This document shows positions 11,065 through 20,516 of a stretch of DNA of 64,000 nucleotides, piece after piece. The stretch is from Apoderus coryli (Eukaryota > Arthropoda > Insecta > Coleoptera > Attelabidae). A program made the position numbers and the translations under genes. The number at the start of each line of letters is the position of its first letter. Within the stretch, counting starts at the first letter, position 1. The notes beneath the pieces were generated by a model, which had not been told where the DNA came from, did not search any database, and worked only from the letters and a program-made list of their open reading frames with translations. The stretch is taken from assembly GCA_911728435.2 (NCBI GenBank), contig OU452199.1:22082860-22146859 (forward strand). The letters are read 5' to 3'.

Positions 11065-13659
11065 GTGGTTCGAGACAACCGACCTATTCGGTTTAATGGT
11101 CATGGGCAAGGTGGAGGGGCCCTACCGGATCGGCCCGCGAATTATGACGACAGCAACGAACATGGACGCCTTGAGTGGACTGACGAGATGAGGGACGACC
11201 TGACGCTTTGCTATGAGAGCAGCAGCCCCCAACGCAGGGGATATATGGCTCGCATGCATTCGCGGTGGTGTGAGATGCATCCTGAGCAACCAACACTTAC
11301 TGCGCAACAATTGCGGGACTATATGTCGTATCTGCGGAGAAGGGGTTATGTCGGGAGAGGTCCGCCTCCGGTTCGACCAGAGGTACATGTACCGATTGTC
11401 GAGGTGGTGGTGGAAGAGACTCCTCAATTGCCAACCAACCTCGATGACCGTCCGCCTCTGCACAAGTGTAGACGCCCGAAGCCACAGGACTTGACCAGAG
11501 AGGACGCGGATCTTCGGGATAGCCTTCCTGAAGAAGACGACATCTGGCACATTAATTGTGCCGTTTATCAAGCCGCCTCCCGGCTGTCTCGACATGGAAA
11601 TCGTTCGGCGGACGATGCCTATGCCGAGAGGGCTGGAAGGCGTGTGGAGAAGATCGAGGCCAAAATCCGGGGAGAAAGACAGCGCGCATCTCGTATTCAG
11701 TGTGTGATGCAGTATAGGAGGGCTGGAATGCCTTTCACTGTTAAGGTCCGTCGTATAGCTGCCGAATTACGGCGGACCTATCACACACTTCGTGACAACG
11801 TGCTGCAGACCATCAAGCAGCAGTGTTGCGACAAAATACGGATGTTGGTGACTGTAAAAAGGTCACTGGCGAGGCGGGCGAGGGGTGTCTCTGAGAATTT
11901 ACAATTCAAAGAGAACCCTTCTCGTCTATTCCAACCACCTCCGCGCGTTGTCGAGAATCCACCTTTTGCGGATCGGGTTGAGAACTTCTGGAGAGGTATC
12001 TATGAGGTGATGCGTCCTTTCAACAGAGACACTCCAGCCCTAGCACTGTTTGGGAACTTCCTTTCGAGGTTTCCACAACCAGACCAGCAGTGCGAACCGA
12101 TAACCACTGAAGAAGTTCGAGGTGCTTTAACCGGCACTAAGAACTTTGCTGCCCCAGGACCGGATGGAATTAACGCGTACTGGTGGAAGAAATTCCCCAG
12201 TACCCATCAGCATTTGGCCCGTATTTTCGATGCGTGGCTAAATGGAGGGCGGCAAATTCCAACGTGGTTTGTCGAGGGGTGGACAGCACTACTCCCGAAG
12301 ACCGGAGATTTGTCAGATCCAAAGAACTACAGGCCAATTACGTGTTTAAACGCTTGTTACAAGATATTCACGAAGATTTTGTACAAGCGGATACTGAAGG
12401 CTATTGATCCGGTGTTTCGCGAGGTATACGAGCAGCGAGGGTCAAAGAGAGGGGTAGCTGGCTGCCGTGAATGCCTGCTAATTGATCGAACGATCACGCA
12501 GGATTCTGTGCAGTTTAAGCGAAATCTCTCGATGGCTTGGATTGATTATCGAAAGGCTTTTGACTCAACCAGTCACATTTTACTTTCCACCCCGTTGACA
12601 GGCCTTTCGATACCGATTCCGGTAGTGAGATGTATAGAGCGAATGATGCCGCTCTGGAGGACCTATTTTGCCATAACATCAGGCTACATGCGGGTCTTAA
12701 CTATAGTGGTATCTTTCAGAAGGGGCGTCTTTCACGGAGATTCTCTCAGTCCCCTTCTGTTCTGCATCTCGCTGCTTCCGTTGTCAGTTGCCCTGCGAAA
12801 CACACGCGGATACTTTTGCGGCACGCCCTCAGACCGGAGGCACAAGGTCACCCACCAATTTTATATGGATGACCTAAAATTATATGCCTCCGGGGAAAGA
12901 GATCTGAAAACTACAATTAGGGTGGTGCAGCAGTATACTCACGACATTGGAATGGAGTTCGGGATTGACAAATGTGCGATTGTCCACCAGAGAGGACGCC
13001 TAGCGGAATACGGTGAGGACGTGTAGTTGGTGGACGGAAGCGTCTTGAAACATCTTGACGCCGAGGGGACTTATACTTACCAAGGCGTGGCGCAACGCCA
13101 CATACAAGACTCAGTCCGGGTGAAAGAGTCTCTTCGCAGTGAGTACGTGCGGCGGCTCCGGCAAATCTGGTCCTCAGAGTTGTCCGGGAAGAACAAAGTC
13201 GCTGCCACGAATATGCTTGCTGTTCCGGTCCTCCTTTATTCCTTTGGGGTGTTGAAATACACCATGGGGGAAATGCGCGAACTTGACGTGAAGACGCGAA
13301 AGATGATGTCATTGCACCGAAGTCATCATCCTAGGGCATCCGTTCCTAGGCTCTACCTCCCACGACATCGGGGGGGCCGAGGACTCTTAAGTTTGGAGTG
13401 TATGCATGGCAGAGTGGTACTGGGTGCACCCTGCGAGGTGATTAGTGCTAGAGATCCGTATCTCCGCATGGTACTAGATCACGAACATGCGGGGATTGGA
13501 GCGTTTCTCTTTTCGGCGGCACAACGGGTGGCAAATGAGCTCTCCTTAGTTCTTGACGACCGGCGAGCGCGTGAAGGCTCAATAACTGAGTTGACTCGCG
13601 TAAACCGGAAGGCCCGCATAAAGGAGGCAGAGGTCAGTCGGCTTTCCAGCTTCACATAG
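11065..13659 (+). pseudogene. R4-B polyprotein, N-terminal region and RT, one stop codon
   Basis: The N-terminal part has a short conserved block (LEWTDEMRDDLTLCY to YMSYLRRRGYV) and a charged linker. RT blocks follow: FAAPGPDGINAYWWKKF, LPKTGDLSDPKNYRPITC, GSKRGVAGCRECLLID, motif A MAWIDYRKAFDS, motif B RRGVFHGDSLSPLLFC (usual FQGD reads FHGD), motif C FYMDDLKLYAS. A TAG at 13024-13026 interrupts the frame; R4-F has CAG (Gln) there. The same frame then continues 13027-13659 (LVDGSVLKHLDA to GGRGLLSLE). No ATG marks the true start: the first in-frame ATG is 11188, inside the conserved block, so the start is unknown. Confidence 0.9.
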
Positions 13660-14423
13660 ACAAGCCCCTACATGGTGTCTTCTACAACACCATAGAGGAC
13701 ATGGGATTGCCGAAGCCGCTGACCTTCTCCTTTTTAAGATCCAGCGGGTTAAAGTCAGAGACGGAGGGTTTCATTGTCGCCTGTCAGGATGGGGTGTTTA
13801 ACACATTGGCATACCGTAGCCGCATTATGGGCCTTGAGGTACCTACAGAATTATGTAGGGCCTGCCATTCCGCGCCGGAGACTCTTATGCACTTGTTGTC
13901 GGCTTGCCCGACCTATGCAGCCTCCGGCTATATTCATCGCCATAATGCGGCATTACGAGTGCTGTATTTCTATCTACGGCACTCGTACGGTATTGACGAC
14001 ACCCCGGTGCTGCCGTACGCTCCTACAGATATTCCGTCCGTAATAGGGAATGGATCATGCAAAATCTACTGGAACTGTCCATTCCCTACGTTCCGGCCTC
14101 GAATACCGAATAAGCCGGACATCGTTCTCCTTGACAACACGAACCGAAAACTTTTCGTCAACGAGTTCTCGGCTCCAGCCGAGAGGAACATTATTGTCAA
14201 GGAGAATGAGAAGCGGACGAAGTATCAGGATCTCCTCTATGACCTTCGTAGGATGTACCCACGACACTCTGTGGTCCTTGTGGTGCTGGTTATCGGGTCA
14301 TTCGGAGGCATGCGCCAGACGCTGGTCTCAAACTTGCAGAAGATCCCTGCTTGCTACAACGGGGCGGATATTCTGGGGTTCTCACTCACTAACCACACGG
14401 CGTGTGGAGTGGGTGAGAATTGA
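13623..14423 (+). pseudogene. R4-B polyprotein, C-terminal CCHC finger and restriction-like endonuclease
   Basis: After a frameshift near 13620 the protein continues as QSAFQLHIDKPLHGVF, then SETEGFIVACQDGV, a CCHC finger (CRACHSAPETLMHLLSAC), CKIYWNCPF and the endonuclease core NKPDIVLLDNTNRKLFVNEF, that is PD with a following acidic residue as in R2/R4 restriction-like endonucleases, then AERN and the basic block ENEKRTKYQDL. It ends at a TGA after GVGEN. In R2-type elements this domain nicks the target site for cDNA priming. All core endonuclease residues appear intact here. Confidence 0.9.
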
Positions 14424-14491
14424 ACGATCGGCCATGCTCCCCTGACACCTGCCGGGGTCGGAGACGGTAGGGACGACGGGGTGCCATCTGT

Positions 14492-14542
14492 GTCTGCACA
14501 CTCCAGAACACTTCATTCTATTTCTTTCTGGAGGGTGCAGAC
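14492..14542 (+). ncRNA. 3' UTR stem-loop of R4-B
   Basis: GTCTGCACACTCCAGAA (14492-14508) pairs with TTCTGGAGGGTGCAGAC (14526-14542) at 16 of 17 positions, with a 17-nt loop. R4-F keeps the outer stem with a compensatory pair change (GTCTGTAC with GTACAGAC). R2-type RTs recognise folded 3' UTR RNA, so this is a likely RT recognition structure within the element transcript. Confidence 0.7.
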
Positions 14543-14603
14543 ATAGGGAGAATTAACACCGCTGGAGACAGGCCCCTTCAGCAAATGGTTTCTTTTACCG
14601 TGG

Positions 14604-14604
<1 letters not shown>

Positions 14605-14641
<37 letters not shown>

Positions 14642-14654
14642 TAATAATAATAAT
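14605..14654. repeat. (TAA)n tract after R4-B
   Basis: About 50 bp of TAA repeats with one single-base interruption, directly at the 3' end of R4-B. Confidence 0.9.
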
Positions 14655-14699
14655 AGTTTCCCGGGTTTATAAGGAAAAAACCAGTAGATAAAGCTGAGA
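14655..14699 (+). mobile_element. 45-bp R4 3'-end remnant between TAA tracts
   Basis: The segment reads CCCGGGTTTATAAGG, then ACCAGTAGATAAAGCTG, and sits between two TAA tracts. It resembles the last bases of R4-C (CCCGGTACAATG to ACCAGTAAACTTGTG before its TAA tract). The simplest reading is a copy truncated to its extreme 3' end. Confidence 0.45.
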
Positions 14700-14716
14700 A
14701 ATAATAATAATAATAA
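14700..14716. repeat. (AAT)n tract before R4-C
   Basis: Five to six TAA units separating the 45-bp remnant from R4-C. Confidence 0.85.
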
Positions 14717-14766
14717 CTTACCTATATTGAAAGCAGTTGTAACTAACGATAAAAAAAATATCCCCA

Positions 14767-15420
14767 TTGAATCTCGCTTATACTCATGATCCACCGAATC
14801 TCAAATTCAAAGAAAACATGCCTGAATCATGGAAAACCAAGGCCCTACACGGCAGATTCCCCAACAGCATAAGTCAAAGTTATTTGAACAAAAGTAACAC
14901 ATTTACTTACCTACCGAAGGGGTATCTATTTCAGGAAACGGAGGGAGCGCTCGGTGCCATTCAAGATCAGGTAGTACCGACAAGAACATACCGTAAATAT
15001 ATCTTAAAAGAAGACATACAAGATACCAAATGTAGGCTGGGTTGCCCAACGCAGGAATCGACTCAGCATATCACGGCGGCATGCACAAAGTTAGCACCAA
15101 TTGAATACAAAAATAGACATGATGCAATGGGAAAAGTGATACATCAAGCACTATGCCTACATTATAAAATTTTAAAAGAAAAAGTTCCTGAATATAAATA
15201 TGTCCCCCAACCAATAAAAGAAAACAATAAAATTCAACACAATCGACCCGATTTGGTTATTCATCAGAAAGAAAAGCAAATTGTGATATTGGTAGACTTC
15301 TCTGTGCGTCTTGATGACAATATTCAAAAAGCCTATCAGGAGAAAATTGCGAAATATATAGAGTTAGCACAAGAAATAAAAAGGTTATGGAAAGTAAGAG
15401 AAGTTATAACATTACCATTC
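14767..15420 (+). pseudogene. R4-C polyprotein C-terminus, first part
   Basis: About 218 residues in one frame: KTKALHGRFPNSISQSY, YLFQETEGALGAIQDQVVPT, a CCHC-type finger in which the usual CxxC reads CRLGC, with QHITAAC supplying H and C, then the endonuclease core HNRPDLVIHQKEKQIVILVDF and IEKIA-like basic helix ending in EVITLPF. The alignment to R4-E (EVKILPFVISSNG) shows the reading continues after the insertion at 16299. A missing Cys in the finger and truncation make it non-functional. Confidence 0.85.
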
Positions 15421-16298
15421 AGTAGACATATAACACAAAATTTTAATGTAAACTTTGACAACAATCATTTAGCTTTTTCAGATTCAGCTAGCCTATTGGG
15501 AGTGATAGTGGATCCGACGTTGAGCTGGAACATGTTGAGAGATTATGTGGCAAATTAAATAAAAACTTATTTGTGTTACATTCCTTGAAGAGGTTTATGT
15601 GCGTGAAGTCGTTGCTCTCGGTTTACTATGCTATGATTTACTCAGCAATTGCATATAATATAGTGGTCTGGGGTAGGTGCACTGAAGCTCTCAGAATTTT
15701 TATTCTGCAAAAACGGGCAATCCGATGTATTTTTGGCATTCCCTATAGAGGCAGCTTTCGGGAGGTATTTAGAGCCAATAAATTACTCACCGTCCCATCC
15801 ATTTACTTGTATAAGTTGTTGTCTGATATTTTTAAAAGCAAACATCTGACTCCCACCTGTGGCAGTAGTCATGATTATCCAACCAGAGGAAGAGATAGGT
15901 TGTACTTACCGCGTCCTAAGTTTAAATTCTATAAGAAGTCACCATGATATGCGGGCTGTTTCTTTTACAATTTACTTCCTGAGGACTTAAGGACCTGTCA
16001 GACCGAGAGAAGATTTAAGTATGAACTAAAGACAATTTTGATTGACGGTACATTTTATAGTGTGCAAGAATTCATAGATGCACTACAATAACACAACATT
16101 ATTTTAAATTGTTGGCACTTTTTGTTTTTCTTTGTTTGTTATTTCTTTTTGTATTTTTAACGTGTCTGTTTATCTATATACTGTATATTATTTATTATTT
16201 TATTTAACCTTTAGTTGACTTTTTCATAATATTGTAGACGTGCCAATGTATACATTTGTTATACCTTATGATGGCCAATAAATATTATTATTATTATA
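15421..16298 (+). mobile_element. J2, 5'-truncated CR1/Jockey-group fragment nested in R4-C
   Basis: An 878-bp insertion carries the last ~230 codons of an ORF2 related to J5: SASLLGVIVDPTLSW, RFMCVKSLLSVYYAMIYSAI, VVWGRC, IFILQKRAIRCIFGIPYRGS, PSIYLYKLLSDIFK, DYPTRGRDRLYLPRPKFKF, with a stop near 15946 and a downstream end near LIDGTFYSVQEFIDALQ. The 3' end is GGCCAATAAATATT followed by ATT repeats, the same tail type as J3. Two frame breaks are visible. No target duplication is obvious. Confidence 0.85.
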
Positions 16299-16441
16299 AT
16301 AATATCATGCAACGGTATTGTTCACCATAACTTACCTGCACACCTGAAAAAATTAGATTTGAACACTCACCTTATTCTACCAATGCAGAAAGCAGTAATA
16401 CTGGGAACCACGGCTATTGTGCGTAAAGTCATGTCCAGATA
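16299..16441 (+). pseudogene. R4-C polyprotein C-terminus, last part after J2
   Basis: Translates as ISCNGIVHHNLPAHLKKLDL through AVILGTTAIVRKVMSR and a TAG stop. This matches the R4-E end (ISSNGLVEKSF to VVLGTTRIIRRTLGKP), so it is the missing end of the frame broken at 15420. It is too short and ATG-less to be noticed as an ORF. Confidence 0.82.
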
Positions 16442-16509
16442 GAACCATTGTACTTTGGTCACCAGACCCGGTACAATGAATATATACCAGTAAACTTGTG
16501 AAAAAAAAA

Positions 16510-16527
16510 ATAATAATAATAATAATA
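16510..16527. repeat. (TAA)n tract between R4-C and R4-D
   Basis: Six TAA units preceded by a run of ten A, then the next element begins with GGCAGG. Confidence 0.9.
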
Positions 16528-16564
16528 GGCAGGAAACCGACAACGTAAAGTATGGTCTAAACAA

Positions 16565-17386
16565 ATGAATGAATTTATTATGTACAAATACTTTAAACTA
16601 ACAGATTTAGGAAGAGACCGCACACCATATCGACTTCGACTTTATCAACTTTTCACTGAAAAATTCCCTGATTTTACCACGACACAAAATAGACTAGGTG
16701 ACCAAAAAACTGCAATAATATCTACAAAACTTTTAACGGACTTTGAGATTAATACGATAAAAGAAATAGTACAAGAAGAATTATACAACAATGAAGACTT
16801 GAGTGTTATCACAAATGAACCAGATGAACAAGAACAAATCATAGAACAACCACACAGAGAAACAGAAAATAATGTCGAACAGAATATCCCTAATATAGAA
16901 GAAAATATAGAAGAACATATAGAAGAAAATATAGAAGAACATAATAGAGAAGAAAATATACAAAAACAAGAATTATATATGAACTTTCAGGAGGCTCAAA
17001 TTGAATTTCTTGACATAAACACAACGAATCGACCAAAAATCCCACAACTGATTTCAGTTTTGGGATTTTTGGTCGATAACCCAAGAATCAAACAATTGCT
17101 CAATTCAGCCAATGAAATTCTTAAAGACATAATTAATTGCAATAAGAATATTGAACAAATACACTCTCTAACCTACTGCATGGCAATAGCTGTCACCCGA
17201 GCTAATAAACAAAATATAGGTCAAACAGAACATCTCAGAAATAAAATACCTGCCTGGGAAAAAAGACTTCAAACAAAAATTAACAATCTCTATCCAAAAG
17301 ACTTTCACGCTACCGAAAATCATACAAGAGAAGGAATGAAAATTTTATATTTCAAACCAACGAAAAACAATTTTACAAAAATCTGA
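16565..17386 (+). pseudogene. R4-D polyprotein, N-terminal region
   Basis: 273 residues: a basic lead (RQRKVWSKQ just upstream in frame), MNEFIMYKYFKLTDLG, a low-complexity acidic segment made of IEEHIEEN-type repeats, then GFLVDNPRIKQLLN and an end at NNFTKI. The frame breaks near 17360 in a run of A and continues as QFYKNLTTCESNSLTPPPDK. The block resembles N-terminal regions of other insect R4/R2-like polyproteins; its function is not known to me. The start at 16565 is simply the first ATG. Confidence 0.7.
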
Positions 17387-18667
17387 CAACATGCGAATCC
17401 AACAGCCTCACTCCACCACCAGATAAGGATGACTTATTAAACTACTGGACACATATATTTAATCAAAGGAAAACACACAGAGGGTCAAAATGGATAGATC
17501 AGGAAATTGAGAGTAACGCAAATATCGAACCAATGAACTTTGAAGAAATCACAACTCGGGATGTCTTTGGCGCGCTTGCTAATACAGCAAACTGGAAAGC
17601 CCCGGGTATAGATGCAAGTCAGAACTTCTGGTGGAAAAAACTACACGTACTACACAAGTACATAGCGAGCTGTTTTAACAATATAATCTTTCATCCTGAA
17701 ACAATGCCTTCCTTTTTCCCCAAGGTATAACACATTTAATCCCGAAAGATAATGATACCAAAAACCCCGCAAAATATCGACCTATCACCTGTCTACCAAC
17801 AATATACAAAATCTTTACGGCGATTATAACAGGAAAATTTCTAAAACATATAGATAATAACAATATTTTGACAGTTCAGCAGAAGGGATGTAGACCAAAA
17901 GCAAAAGGAGCGAAAGAGCAACTAATCCTCGATTCCATAATACTCAGTGATGCCAAAACAAAATTCAGAGATCTTAGCATAGCCTATACTGATTATATAA
18001 AAGCTTTTGACAGTGTTCCACACTCTTGGGTTATTAACATTCTCGACATATACAAAATCAACCACCACATACTTGGAGAACAACAATAAATTTAAAACAC
18101 AACAAATGTCACATTATATCTGATCAAATACATATTAAGACAGGCATATTTCAAGGTGATTCACTGAGTGTACTCTGGTTTTGTCTAGCTCTCAACCCAC
18201 TTTCAAAACAACTCAATGCTACAGACCTTGGTTACAAACTAAATAAAAATGAAAACGCTGTAACTGTCAATCATTTGTTCTACATGGATGATCTGAAGAT
18301 ATATGCAGAAACACCACAACACTTACACAGTCTCCTGAATATCACATATCAAATTAGCATGGATATCGGAATGGAATTTGGACTACAAAAATGCAAGGCA
18401 ATTAAAATAAAAAAGGGTAAAATGATAGAACCAACAGAAAATATCATGATCTCTGAACAGCTCTCGCTGGAGTGTATGACGAATGATGAGACATACAAGT
18501 ATCTGGGAATTTCACAGAATAGCTGTATTGATCATACGCATATAAAACAAACACTAAAAACGCAGTATAAAAATAGGGTTCTACAACTGCTTAAAACGAA
18601 ACTTACTTCTAAAAACATGACCAATGAGATAAACACCTACGCGACTGGTTTACTCATTTGGAGTAAT
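17387..18667 (+). pseudogene. R4-D polyprotein, reverse transcriptase region
   Basis: Reading across frames: DDLLNYWTHIFNQRKTH, NWKAPGIDASQNFWWKKL, then a frameshift near 17725, ITHLIPKDNDTKNPAKYRPI, QQKGCRPKAKGAKEQLILD, motif A IAYTDYIKAFDSVPHSW, a frameshift near 18075, TGIFQGDSLSVLWFCLALNP (motif B), LFYMDDLKIYAE (motif C, both Asp kept), MEFGLQKCKAI and YKYLGISQN. The frame ends at the PIF/Harbinger insertion site inside YSFGVI. Three frameshifts inactivate it. Confidence 0.85.
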
Positions 18668-18693
18668 TAATGCCCGTTTGCACCACATACCGT

Positions 18694-18905
18694 TTAAGTC
18701 ACGATTTGTTCTAAGAGGCGCTTAGCATCTATTTTCTATTGCACCGCGTTAAAACGTCACTTTAAATTGGCCTAAGTGTCACTTAAGTGAAGTGTTGAAG
18801 AATATTTTAAGTCACGATTTGTTCTAAGAGTCGCTTAGCATCTATTTTTTATTTCACCACGTTAAAACGTCACTTTAAATTTGCCTAAGTGTTCCTTAAG
18901 TTAAG
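18694..18905 (+). repeat. subterminal tandem duplication in the Harbinger element
   Basis: TTAAGTCACGATTTGTTCTA begins at 18694 and 18807 (period 113). Both copies also contain GTTAAAACGTCACTTTAAAT and CCTAAGTGT. Subterminal repeats in such transposons can be transposase binding sites; that role is inferred. Confidence 0.75.
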
Positions 18906-19000
18906 ACTCGAAAATTCTCTTCTTAAATGGAATTCTAACCTCAATATTGCTTTTATATTTTTCATTATTGGGTTGTTTACATTGTGTGGCGATTAAAAAT

Positions 19001-19180
19001 ATGGGATTATTGGATGCTGATCTTGATGTTTTCGAATTAATTGAACATGGATTTCCAAGGAGGGTTTATGAAAGGCCGAATTATTTTTATGATATGGAAA
19101 ATTTAAGTTTTTTTCAAAGATTTCGACTGACGAAGTCTACGATTCGGTCTATCCTAGGCCAAATTGAGCATTTTTACTAG
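19001..19180 (+). pseudogene. PIF/Harbinger transposase N-terminal fragment
   Basis: From ATG 19001, MGLLDADLDVFELIEHGF, then RRVYERPNYFYDMENLSFF and RFRLTKSTIRSILGQIEHF, ending at TAG 19180. The RxRLxKxTxxxLLxxI pattern is the N-terminal signature seen in HARBI1-like transposases. The DDE catalytic core is absent. It could be exon 1 of a once longer gene, but the rest of the element shows no DDE remnants that I can recognise. Confidence 0.72.
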
Positions 19181-19735
19181 AATTTGATGAGATATGACAG
19201 CTTTCATTAGAAGATAAAGACCAGAAAGGGTCTTTGTGCTTAACATACCTATTACTATTATATAGAGGTATAAATTATTGAGCTAGGGTATCAACAACAA
19301 TAAATTAAAACCATAACAACTTCACGTTTACACTTTATTTAATTATTAATCCACAAAAGAATAAATAAGGTAACAACTCTACTTCCCAGGTAAATAATAA
19401 ACTAAAACTCTTTTTGAATAGCTATAAATCATAAAATATGTAAGTAGTAGTAGCACTCATCTAGCTAAATCTTATAATAGAAACAGATCAAATACTATGT
19501 ATATGTAATAAATACATTTCAAATATATAACAATAAGAATAGATAAATTTAACAATGGAAAATAATAACAAAAAGTTAATTTTATTAATTTGAATGATGC
19601 CACAATAACTATGATCCAACACTATCGATAGAAGAACTTCTTTCTCGTTGGAAGTGTAGTTTGGAGGTCTTCTCTTTTTTATGTATCACTAACTTCCATC
19701 GTATTATATTAAAAATGTATTTAATAATAAAAAGA

Positions 19736-19879
19736 AAATAATTTTGTGGCATAGCGGACAAAATGACTGGTTTTTCCTACACAAGGGACTTTTGTGTAAT
19801 TTACCAGGGCCTCAGTCTAAACAAAGTCCCTTGTGTAGGTAAACCCAGTCATTTTGTCCGCTATGCCACAAAATAATTT
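19736..19879. mobile_element. 126-bp foldback MITE nested in the Harbinger element
   Basis: 19745-19870 begins TGTGGCATAGCGGACAAAAT and ends with its reverse complement; both arms also share CAGT-like and CCTACACAAGGGACTTT blocks. The 9-bp AAATAATTT flanks it at 19736-19744 and 19871-19879, a candidate target duplication, although such AT-rich 9-mers can match by chance. Confidence 0.75.
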
Positions 19880-20225
19880 TGTTTCTATTATATTTACGGA
19901 CACAATTTAACTCTAGTATTTAATAATTTTCGTTCACATTCACAATCAAAATTAATGTTTACATTATGAATTATTATGAAAACAAAACTGAAGAGGTTAA
20001 AAGTTAAAATATTACCTACTGCCCGACCAAAAACTCCTCTTCATTGTCGGATACACAGATCTAGATCTGTGGTCGGATACCTTAAATTTGCTATGTTGAC
20101 AAATTTACCCGATACTTAACTAAGTGCTATCTACTCATGATTCGATGCAATCAATTCCGTTCTTAAAATTTAGATGATCCTTAACCATTCTCTACTTAAA
20201 CTGTAGGTGGTGCAAACAGGCATAA

Positions 20226-20516
20226 ATGGAGCGAAACTGACCTAGAAGAACTCAACAGACTAACAAGAGTCAGCTTAACAAAACACAGATTTCATCACCC
20301 GAGAGCTTCGACAGAAAGAATAACTCTACCAAGATCTGAAGGTGGCAGGGGTGTCATAGATATTCGAAATACACACTATAACCAAATAGAGGCACTGAGA
20401 CAATATTTTCTACAAAGACACACAAATCCGTATTACAGAGCATTTATTAAATCAGACCGAAACTTCACGCCACTTAATCTAAACGACATAAACTTTTCTC
20501 CAAAAGAGGAAAAATA
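20226..20516 (+). pseudogene. R4-D polyprotein after the Harbinger insertion
   Basis: Codes for WSETDLEELNRLTRVSLTKH, HHPRASTERITLPRSEGGRG, IDIRNTHYNQIEALRQYF and FTPLNLNDINFSPKEEK in one frame, then a TAG. This is the region between RT and finger in R4 polyproteins. It has no stop inside, so the insertion seems to have been the main damage here before the 3' part was lost. Confidence 0.8.

Larger units (their letters stand above)
10876..14604 (+). mobile_element. R4-clade non-LTR element R4-B, near full length
   Basis: A 3.7-kb GC-rich block bounded by (TAA)n on both sides. It has a 5' UTR starting AAGGCAGGGGTACCC, one long polyprotein frame interrupted by a stop (13024) and a frameshift (about 13620), and a 3' UTR with a strong hairpin (14492-14542). 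The minus-strand copy R4-F at 59311-62128 starts with the near-identical AAGGTAGGGTACCC, which fixes the 5' end. The base composition is clearly richer in G+C than the surrounding DNA. Confidence 0.9.
14717..16509 (+). mobile_element. R4-clade element R4-C, 5'-truncated and interrupted by J2
   Basis: Only the C-terminal part of the polyprotein is left (14767-15420). It is interrupted at 15420 by the fragment J2 and resumes near 16299 to its stop at 16441. The 3' UTR ends in a run of A and (TAA)n at 16510-16527. Confidence 0.85.
18668..20225. mobile_element. PIF/Harbinger DNA transposon inserted in R4-D (with TSD)
   Basis: The element proper is 18671-20222 (1552 bp). Its ends are inverted repeats of about 29 bp, TGCC(C/T)GTTTGCACCAC then TAC and GTTTAAGT, with three mismatches. 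TAA at 18668-18670 and 20223-20225 is the 3-bp TWA duplication typical of PIF/Harbinger. Removing the element and one TAA joins GTAATT to AAATGG and restores the R4 reading VIKWSETDLEELN, matching R4-A VIKWTNTELQELN. The internal transposase is mostly lost, so this copy is non-autonomous. Confidence 0.92.
16528..20516 (+). mobile_element. R4-clade element R4-D, interrupted by PIF/Harbinger, 3' end lost
   Basis: Starts right after TAA with GGCAGGAAACCG, comparable to the 5' ends of R4-B (GGCAGGGG) and R4-F (GGTAGGG), so the 5' end is probably real. Coding regions run 16528-18667 and 20226-20516. A 1552-bp DNA transposon separates them. The element stops at about 20516 where R4-E begins, and its finger and endonuclease are missing. 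Confidence 0.82.

Noticed and set aside
11093..11595. Several long frames in other phases of R4-B
   Set aside because: GC-rich coding DNA gives shadow frames; only the +1 phase carries the conserved polyprotein.
10876..14604. GC-rich block as bacterial contamination or transfer
   Set aside because: It encodes a eukaryotic R4-clade retrotransposon with TAA flanks and a sister copy at 59311-62128.
14767..15558. A 263-codon open frame as one chimeric protein
   Set aside because: The last 45 codons come from the nested fragment J2; the R4 frame resumes beyond it.
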